Below, piece after piece: positions 57,009 through 64,000 of a DNA stretch of 64,000 bases. Under the pieces are notes generated by a model. That model did not search any database and was not told where the DNA came from. It was given only the letters and a program-made list of their open reading frames with translations. The stretch is from Bipolaris cookei (lineage: Eukaryota; Ascomycota; Dothideomycetes; Pleosporales; Pleosporaceae): the NCBI GenBank assembly GCA_002286855.1, contig NRSV01000033.1:62001-126000 (forward strand), written 5' to 3'. Position numbers and translations under genes: made by a program. Positions within the stretch are counted from its first letter, which is position 1. Each line of letters begins with the position of its first letter.

Positions 57009-57574
57009 CTACCATCCGCGCCTCTCGAATCTCTCCGGCGCACCGTATTGGTTAGGGTCGTATTGGCCCGCTCCATGGTTATCAATGTAGTGCTCGTCGT
57101 ACATGCGCTCAGCGTGCTCTTTCGCGTCGCGCTTTGCTTTCTCCCGGTCGAACCAGTCTTCTCCCTTGGTCTCGGCAAGCTTGTCGATCTGAAATTGTCA
57201 GTCTCTTTACTAAGACATCAAAAATCAAGTCAAAACATACCTCGGCACCTGCAAAGCCTGCAAGCAGCTCTTTGGCGAATTGATGTGATACAGGCTTGCC
57301 TAGTTGTAAAGATTAGCACAAGGTGTGTAGACATGAATGCGTTAGCTGTCGCATACCCTCTTTGCGTTGGTGGTCTTCAAAAGCTTTGAAACCTGCAAAG
57401 GCTGCTCCTCCAGCAATTATCTCATGGCCCAAGCTGGACTTGTGTTCCTCAAAGTTTTGGTTCTCGTAAACCTTCTGGTAGTTGTCCTCGTTCTTGTCTA
57501 TGTTACTTGTCAGCATCCTACTCCGCAGGGGCTTGCAAAGGTATGTTGGAAAACAACTCACCCCAGAAACCCAT
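57009..57574 (-). CDS. CipC-like stress protein (DUF3759)
   Basis: Four exons: 57562-57574 (13 nt), 57357-57497, 57241-57299 and 57009-57188 (130 aa), all GT..AG. The start MGFWDKNEDNYQKVYENQNF, the middle HEIIAGGAAFAGFKAFEDHQ and GFAGAEIDKLAETKGEDWFD are signatures of the CipC / DUF3759 family. The founding protein was seen in Aspergillus exposed to the antibiotic concanamycin. It is a small soluble protein of unknown biochemical role, often strongly expressed and stress- or host-responsive in fungi. The Gly/Ala segment (AGGAAFAGF) is not long enough for a confident membrane helix. The protein ends with a charged, Tyr-rich tail (GAGQYDPNQYGAPERF). Confidence 0.92.
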
Positions 57575-58360
57575 TATGGCTGATGAATGCAAGTAGTATG
57601 TATGTAGATTGGTTATGATAGGATTCAATGTAGTTGTTATGACAGAGAGCGAGATGGATGTGTAGGTCTGAAAGAGGCAGACCGGACCTGGCTTTATACT
57701 CGTCTTTGACTACTATGTACACCATGATTATCGCGGCCGCGTCAGCGCTAGCTAGCTACCATCTGCGTAGGGATCCATTGAAACAGACGACACTAGCTAT
57801 AAGGGCCGATCGAGCCACTCGCCCAAGCATTCATCAGCCATACAGGGTCCATTTGTGGCTCAGTTGACCAACCTTCTGCGGGGTCCGCAACGCCCCTTGA
57901 CATCATCCAACCACACGTTGTGCCGGTACCGATGTGTAACACGGTATGATAGTATGGAGCATGGCTGAACGTGGTAAAGATGCGTGCGTAATGCAACGAG
58001 CCATAAACTCCGGAGCGCGGGATTAATGGGCCGGTAAAACAAGCTTCCTTGGTAGAGCTTAGCCTTTGGGCTATGCAACTGCAATCCTGCTACTTAGGCG
58101 GGGAACTCTGACACAAGCTGGATTCATGCCTTCAGAACTCAGCAGCAGCAACGTACAATATCAACACACCATTTCTGACAAAATTAGTTGCCATTAGAGA
58201 GCGAAATGGGGACGTCGCAGCGGGTAAGGAAGAAAGCTTGGCTGTTTAGTGGGTGAAGATCTCCCGGCCCAGCCAGGCGATCGTTGTCTTGCCTCGAACC
58301 CTGCGATCGTCCGCCCCCTCAAAGAGCTCAGCCTCACAACCTACCGTAACTTGCGACAAC
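57575..58360. other. intergenic, divergent promoters
   Basis: 786 bp between the CipC-like gene (-) and the thioesterase-like gene (+). An ATG at about 58206 followed by a GTAAGG donor could suggest an upstream exon, but it does not improve the model. Nothing else recognised. Confidence 0.5.
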
Positions 58361-59141
58361 ATGCCAGGCCGCCTCCCTGCAAAAACAGACTTCCCTTCGT
58401 CGGTGGTTTTAACCGTCACGCCGTGTATGCTGAGGTCTACCAGTATCTCCCGTGTCTCTACTAACGAGCCCAGCGCCTTCCTCGCAGCCGACCAACGTCT
58501 TGATCCTTCTGCACGGTCTCGGAGACACACATGAGCCTTTCACCAAGCTCGGACAACAGCTGAACCTGCCGGAGACAGCATGTATCGCAGTACAAGCCCC
58601 CAACCCGGTGCCGTTCGATCTTGGTGGGATGAACTGGGGTGAAGACATGATTTTCGACTCGAGCACCCGTGAAATGGACATGGACACGGGTCTACAAAAG
58701 TCGGTACATCTGGTGCTGGACGATGTCATTCGCAAAGGGCTCATCGAAAAGTGTGGCTACAAAGCTCGCGAAATTATCATCTTTGGGTTTGCACAGGGCG
58801 GCATGGTCGGGCTACAGGTTGCCGCCGAGCTCTATGGCGAAGAGCTCGGCGGGGTAATCAGCGTTGGCGGTCCGCTGTCACAATCTGTGCCGCTCAAATC
58901 GCTGCAAAACAAGAGCAAGACTGCAGTACTGGTCTGCAAGGCGAGCAAAAAGTCGGCAATTACCGACAGTGCAATCTCCAAGCTCAAAGACGCTTTTGAA
59001 TACGTCGAAATTGCAGAGTGGAAGAAAAGCGGCGACGGTATGCCGAGTAATCGCGAAGAAATGCTGCCCATTATGCAGTTCTTTGCCCGCCGCCTACGAA
59101 GCACCAAAGGCATACCCGCTGGAAGTGTCGATCTCAGCTAG
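58361..59141 (+). CDS. acyl-protein-thioesterase-like alpha/beta hydrolase, probable pseudoenzyme
   Basis: Two exons, 58361-58424 and 58474-59141 (243 aa). The intron (GTATGC..CAG) has CTAAC near the acceptor, and an in-frame stop upstream of exon 2 shows that an exon 1 is needed. MPGRLPAKTDFPSS followed by VLILLHGLGDTHEPFTKLGQ and FDLGGMNWGEDM fits the fungal branch of the phospholipase/carboxylesterase (APT/LYPLA) family. The nucleophile elbow, normally GFSQGG, reads GFAQGG (Ala128). The usual catalytic Asp loop and the GHS-like His motif near the C-terminus are also absent (GDGMP instead). I therefore infer loss of hydrolase activity. Related fungal proteins with a changed elbow exist as far as I recall. 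It sits 397 bp upstream of PPX1 on the same strand. Confidence 0.85.
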
Positions 59142-59538
59142 GCACTGGGTCTGGAAGCGATGAAGAAACAGAATGAGCATGAGACAGGGGCGCAGCCATG
59201 TACGTATGTCGATTCATCGGAGCGTCAACAACGTCAGCAAGCAACCTTTCCAAGCGCTGGGTAGGTAGCAAAGAAAGGTCTGTGGGGCTATTGGGTCTCG
59301 GGAGATTAGTCTTGGAAGTTTACAATATCAAGACAAATTGAAACGGAAATGCTAAAGCTAAGTGTTGTATTATTGACACCGCTTCTGGCGTTTGGTGGAG
59401 ACAGTTCTTTCCAATCCCCGTTGGGCACGTGTAGAGTTGCAATGTGGCCCAAGCTCGTCATACGTCATGCTCTAGTGCCATCTGCTTGTCCCTCCACTCT
59501 TCTTGTAGCATCTGCACGTCTCACCGCTACGCACCAAC
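59142..59538. other. PPX1 upstream region
   Basis: 397 bp between the thioesterase-like stop and the PPX1 ATG; contains the PPX1 promoter and the CACGTG box listed next. Confidence 0.6.
59426..59431. promoter_or_regulatory. CACGTG box upstream of PPX1
   Basis: CACGTG 108 bp upstream of the PPX1 ATG, at nearly the same distance as the one before the SYG1-like gene. Confidence 0.4.
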
Positions 59539-60877
59539 ATGGCAGTGCCGAGGAATTCACTGCGAGCTTTCCTTGCGCACGCGAGAGGCGCACTTCGCGA
59601 TGCTATTGATTGCAGTCAGAAGATCACGTTTGTGATTGGCAATGAATCGGCCGGTGAGCATGACTCCCCGCTACACGCAACGGCGTTTCCCGTACTCATG
59701 CAATCCAGACCTTGATTCCATGTCAAGTTCGATTCTCTACGCATACCTTCGGTCCATGTCGCCGCAAAAGAAGGCGTTTAGTTCAGTCTACGTGCCAATC
59801 ACAAATATTCCAGCTGCCGATATCCAGCTGCGACCGGAATATCTTGCCGTTTTCAAGCACGCTAACATCGAGTCGAAGCATTTGATTACACTGGATGATC
59901 TTCCTGCATTGTCAGATATCCGGTCCAAACTCGTACCCGAGAACACCAGGTGGATTCTTGTAGACCACAATGCTCTCCAGGGCCAGCTGGGCGAGATCTA
60001 TGCTGACCGCGTGGTCGGCGTTATTGACCACCATGATGACGAAGGCAAAGTGCCAACAGACACGGGTGAAGAACCTCGAATTATTGAAAAAAGCGGCAGT
60101 TGCACTAGTCTTGTAGCCAATTATTGCCGCTCGGCGTGGGATGCCCTCTCTGCATCGGCGATGTCTTCTGGGGCATCCCATGGACAAGATGACAGCTTAT
60201 CAAACGACACGGCCTCTGCCCAGCAGTGGGACGCAGATATAGCCCAGCTGGGGCTGGCCAGTATCCTCATTGATACGGCCAATCTCCAGGACGCGAGCAA
60301 AACGACCAAGCACGACCGTGAAACAGTCGGGTACCTCGAAGGCAAGATTATGCTTTGTCCCCAATTGGCTGCAAGCTTCGATCAGACTAGGTTTTATGAG
60401 GAGATTGATGCAGCGAAGAAGGACATTGGTAGCCTAAAACTGCAAGACATATTGCGGAAGGATTATAAGCAGTGGGACGAGGCGCAGAGACTGGGCATTA
60501 GCTCTGTTGTTAAGTGCATCGGCTTCTTGGAGAGGAAGGCTGGCGATGAAGGCAATATGTCACCACGCGAAGCGTTGTTGCAAGCGATCAAGAAGTTTGC
60601 AAAGGATCGTGAGCTGGGCATGTTCTGTCTGATGACGACGTCGACATCTGCGAGCGGGCAGTTTGAGAGAGAGCTTCTATTGTGGGCTTTCAACGAAGAA
60701 GCTATATCAGCTGCCAAAGCCTTTGCCACGAATGCACGGGAGGAGCTGGGTCTGGAAGATTGGCAGGGTTACAGCGACCTGGACAGTGGAAGCGAGTGGA
60801 GAAAAGTTTGGTGGCAAAGACAAGTACAGCACAGCCGGAAACGTGTCGCACCATTGCTCAGGGAAGCCATGACATGA
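59539..60877 (+). CDS. PPX1: exopolyphosphatase
   Basis: Two exons, 59539-59653 and 59709-60877 (427 aa); the 55-nt intron is GT..AG and joins GNESA to DLDSMSSSILYAYL, making the first DHH-family metal motif. The second and third motifs are VDHNALQG and VIDHHDDE. The C-terminal DHHA2-type domain includes REALLQAIKKFAKDRELGM. Family members of the DHH phosphoesterase superfamily, such as yeast Ppx1, release orthophosphate from the ends of inorganic polyphosphate chains. Yeast Ppx1 is mainly cytosolic. The N-terminus here (MAVPRNSLRAFLAHARGALR) is basic and Ala/Arg-rich, so a mitochondrial form is conceivable but not shown. Confidence 0.94.
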
Positions 60878-62578
60878 CTATGGTCGGCGGGTAGCAAGTT
60901 GTAGTGGGGAGTGCTAGAGTGGTAGACGTAAGGGGAGGGTGCATGGTAGGGTAGCAAGCGGTATTTTGGGCAAAGCGCTACGCCGAGACGCCGGAATGGG
61001 AATGGATGGGATTGGTATGTTTGCATGTGTTTTGCATTTATGTATGTAAGTTTAGTATAGTATGATGGTTAGTAGTAGTATGTACATAGATGGGTGCATA
61101 GCAACGGTTGGGCAGTGCGAGGGGCGTGTTGCTTGGGCTGAGGTTGGGTAAGTGGGGTGGGGTTGTGGTTGTGTTTGGGTGGTTACTAAGTTAGAAGCGG
61201 TCTGCCGACAACGGGGCTAGCGGTGGTCGCAGGGTATTTTCTCGCACGCGACCGGCAGATGGGATAGAAAGGAAGCAGAGGATGCGCAAGTGCAAGCATC
61301 GGCACATGGCCAGATGGGTCGGTCTACCTTTTTTTGCGACTGCAACGGTTCAGCCGAGTGGATGGGCACGCACCGACATGGGTAGATGGATGGATACAAA
61401 CATAGATGGACACGTTATCATGGCGTAATCTGGCGGTGGCAGGCGAGGGAGGCGGCGAGTAGCAGGTCAGGTGCAAGTGCATGAGTGCAGCAAAGGCGCA
61501 AAAGGAACACGTTTGGGCAACAGAGACTGCACGGCATGCGGCACGGCGATGCGGCTCATTGGACGGGCATGCCAATGGGCATTGCAGAGCAGCGGCGGTT
61601 TGGAGACGGGGGCAGCGACTAGGGCTGCACTGCAAGATGAAGTGGGAAGACGTGCGGTTCACAGCAGGGCGACGCAATGGTTTTGGCGTGCAGCAAGTTG
61701 CATGGGCCTTGTTGACAGCATGCGCAGCGCTTGATGTGCTGGCAGCGCAGGGGCAGAAGACGACTCCACCCGGCCGCCGTCAAGTTACGAGGGCGACAAG
61801 CGGAGCGAAGGCGTGATTTGCTGGTGGCTGCTGGCGGCGCAAAAAGGTGCAGATGTAAGTATCAGGGAGGGGAGGGGTGTTTGAGAGTTGATGGGGTGCG
61901 AGGGCGTGGATGGGTGTTGTTGTGGTGGCGGCAGCAGCAGCAGCAGTAGCAGCAGCAGCAGCAATAACACCCACAGCCAAGCCCTACATAGTTTGGGAGA
62001 ACAGCGACTCGTCGACTGGCGAGGGCGTGGCGATCGCAGGCGTGCGCTGTCGAGGAGCGAGGATGGGTGGCAGCGGGGATGGCCTGGCCGGGAACGTGTG
62101 GGCGGAGGAGCAGAGGGGGTCCCTTTGCAGCTGAGGCATTTGGGCGCGGGGGGCGTGATTGGCGGGCGGGCGATGTGCTGGTCGTGGCAGGGCTGCAAGT
62201 CATCGCGGTGGTCGCCTGGCCCGGCGTGGATAGAGAGAGCACAGGACAGGACAGGCCAGGCCAGGACACAGGCGGTCTGCCCTCGCTGCCCGCTCTGCCC
62301 ACCCTCCTCTTGGCCGTTGGGTCTGCACAGGGACTCGACCCCGCCGCCCAATCACACCCCGCCCGCCTCGCTACGGCCCCCATGGCCGCCAAAAGAGTCA
62401 AAGACGCGCCAACGCACACGTCGAGGCCGTCGCCAGCTGCGCCCAAAGCAGCTCCTCCTCTCCCAATACCATAGCTACATCTGGCCATGCTGTAGCCCAT
62501 TGCTGCTACTCCATCCTCCGTCAGAGCTGCTCCGCTCCCCCATCATCGGGCTGACACGCCGCCACTTCTCATGGCGAC
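60878..62578. other. intergenic, 1.7 kb, G-rich with triplet repeats
   Basis: 3' flank of PPX1, then a long upstream region or leader of the last gene. The plus strand is G-rich up to about 62250 and C-rich after it. It holds a CAG-type repeat (listed) and short CAGGA/CCAGG tandems at about 62240-62270. Many overlapping frames result from the skewed composition. An ATG at 62381 opens a 31-aa frame that could be an upstream ORF. Confidence 0.5.
61929..61964 (+). repeat. (GCA)n triplet repeat
   Basis: About eleven GCA units, interrupted by one GTA. It is not in a supported coding region. Confidence 0.85.
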
Positions 62579-64000
62579 ATGATGCGACGAACCCAACTCA
62601 CGGCCTCGCCCCCGGCGCAGGCGTCAAACACCCCTCTACGTATGTGCCTGTCTCCGTCTCTCTCCCGTGCCCCTCTTGACCCTCTCTGTCCCTTTCTCTG
62701 TCCCTCTGTGCCTCTGTTTGGCTGTATCCGTGTGCCCGTGTGCCTGGCCCCGTCGCTGGTCCCTCGTATCAATGCGCTCTGTACGATGAGCTGGCACTAC
62801 GACCGACTCTGACCTCACTCGCAGCCGTGTCGCCCACCGTCACCCACTTCTCCTCGAGGAGCCACACGCCCTCGCACCATACTTCTCAAGCAGACGACCC
62901 GCCTGCTGAGGCTCCCCCCCGGTCGCCCTCACCTCGCCCTTCCAAACAACCCACGGCGACCATGGGCAGTCGACCTGGCGCGTCCCTCGACGCCGCTGGC
63001 AACGACCGCCATGGCCTCTCCACCCTCCTTCACCAGCGGCCCCAGATGGTCGCTTCCATGTCTGCTCCCGCCGGCCGCTTGCCTCGACTGCTCCCCGCCG
63101 ACCTTTCCTCGTACACCGACTCGTACCTGCCCACTGCAGCCATACCCCCCTCCGCCACTTCCCTCGCTGAACTCGCCCACCTGATCCGCTTCCAGGGCTA
63201 TCAGGAACAGCGCAAGGCTCACTCCAGAGTCCGCCTGCACAGATGGCTCGTCTCCAGCGCCCTCTCCGCACGTCTGGTACACTGCGGCGAGCTTGCATAC
63301 CGCACCCTCGTAGACAACTTTAGGTCGGACGACAAAAAGGCCTTTGCCTCGCTATACAATGCCCTCAACGACGTCCGCAATTCATGTGACGCCACACGCC
63401 AGTATGCCCTGCTGGAGCCAGACTTGGAGTTTGGAAAGTCAAAGACCACCAAGCCGGACAAGTCCCTCTCGGCCTCGACTTTCCTCAACGACGTTCCCTC
63501 GAAGATCCTGGACGATCTTCTAGATTTCATTTCTGAGATTCGCACAAACCCCGAATTTCTTGCTTCTCGCATTTCCAGCCTCTCGCAGCAAGAGCTGGCT
63601 GCTCTTACCTCTTTCCGCCAGGCCATGGACCCTATTGATTCAGTCATGGCCATCCAGGCCCGCGGTCGAAACTTAGGCTCCCAGAAGGCCCAGCAGCAAG
63701 GCGGCAACCCCATTGAACGGCTCTTGTCTTTCCAGCGCCACGATCCCCTCTCAGCGCTTGTTTACACAATTTTTGCAAACTCGTCTGGTCCAGATTCCGC
63801 AGAGGACCTTCGCCGTACCGATGTTTGGGCCACCGTCTGCGCCAAACTAATCAAGGATACTAAGATTAGCCACAACTTTATCAGGACCATTCTGGACGTC
63901 TGGGCAGGCATGCGCGAATGGCCCGGAAAGGTGAACCTGGAGCTTTACCTCATGCAAACCCTCCAGGACGGTCAGTTCCTCCTTGAGAAAGCCGAGGAAT
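62579..64000 (+). CDS. unrecognised large protein, 5' part, truncated by window end
   Basis: Two exons are inferred: 62579-62639 and 62825 to beyond the window edge. The donor is GTATGT and the acceptor GCAG; the join keeps the frame open from MMRRTQLTASPPAQ through a Ser/Pro/His-rich region to the ATG at 62962, which is the conservative alternative start. About 412 codons are visible. From about residue 95 the sequence becomes a folded helical domain: FQGYQEQRKAHSRVRLHRWL, then VHCGELAYRTLVDNF, FLNDVPSKILDDLLDFISEI, NPIERLLSFQRHDPLSAL and ILDVWAGMREWPGK. I do not recognise the family. It is clearly coding, since a long frame shows strong codon bias. No signal peptide is seen. Confidence 0.75.

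Noticed and set aside
58201..58240. Upstream ATG followed by GTAAGG donor as first exon of the thioesterase-like gene
   Set aside because: The exon starting at 58361 already gives the family N-terminus (MPGRLPAKTDFPSS) and a sound splice.
61785..62679. Large frames on both strands (up to 263 aa) around the GCA repeat
   Set aside because: Overlapping open frames in several phases, Ala/Ser/Arg low complexity; explained by high GC and triplet repeats.

Overview
This window is nuclear DNA of a filamentous ascomycete, most likely a Dothideomycete of the Pleosporales type; that placement is inference from gene content and style. Genes lie densely on both strands. They carry short introns (about 47-90 nt) with GT..AG ends and CTAAC-like branch sites. 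The repertoire is typical of such fungi: an Egh16/Gas1-like secreted protein, a CipC-like protein, a GH7 cellobiohydrolase, a secreted beta-propeller phytase and POM34. No bacterial operon, CRISPR array, rRNA, virus or recognisable transposon is visible. I rebuilt 27 protein genes across their introns and checked that exon lengths sum to whole codons. I also found one intron-containing tRNA-Phe and list two very small, low-confidence ORFs.

Layout, left part (1-25 kb): RING protein (-), AP-1 mu subunit (+), Trp/Gly-rich secreted protein with a GPI-like tail (+), NCS1 nucleobase-type permease (-), membrane-anchored degenerate acyl-CoA-synthetase-like protein (-), nucleoporin POM34 (+), small membrane protein with micro-exons (-), Egh16-like secreted protein (+), tRNA-Phe (-), small ORF (+), F-box protein with acidic tail (-), orphan 424-aa protein (+), flavin monooxygenase (-).

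Middle part (25-50 kb): queuine tRNA-ribosyltransferase subunit 2 (-), EGF-hinged beta-propeller phytase (-), GH7 cellobiohydrolase (+), ribokinase (-), farnesyl diphosphate synthase (-) divergent from APC/C subunit Cdc23 (+), a seven-repeat PLL-type lectin (+), histidine phosphatase (-), an 825-aa disordered protein with adaptor-binding-like motifs (-), MFS transporter (-).

Right part (50-64 kb): an SPX-EXS protein of the SYG1/XPR1 type (-), CipC-like protein (-), an acyl-protein-thioesterase-like pseudoenzyme (+), exopolyphosphatase PPX1 (+), and the 5' part of a large unrecognised gene (+) that runs off the window.

Most genes are unrelated housekeeping neighbours. Two functional groupings deserve attention. 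First, phosphate genes: SYG1-like and PPX1 lie 3 kb apart and each has a CACGTG box about 110 bp upstream; the phytase also has two CACGTG boxes upstream. Second, secreted or host-substrate genes (Egh16-like, GH7, phytase, GPI-like protein), each flanked by a long gene-free upstream interval. The most unusual single genes are the PLL-type lectin, the two pseudoenzymes with eroded catalytic motifs, and the phytase with an apparent GC-AG intron.
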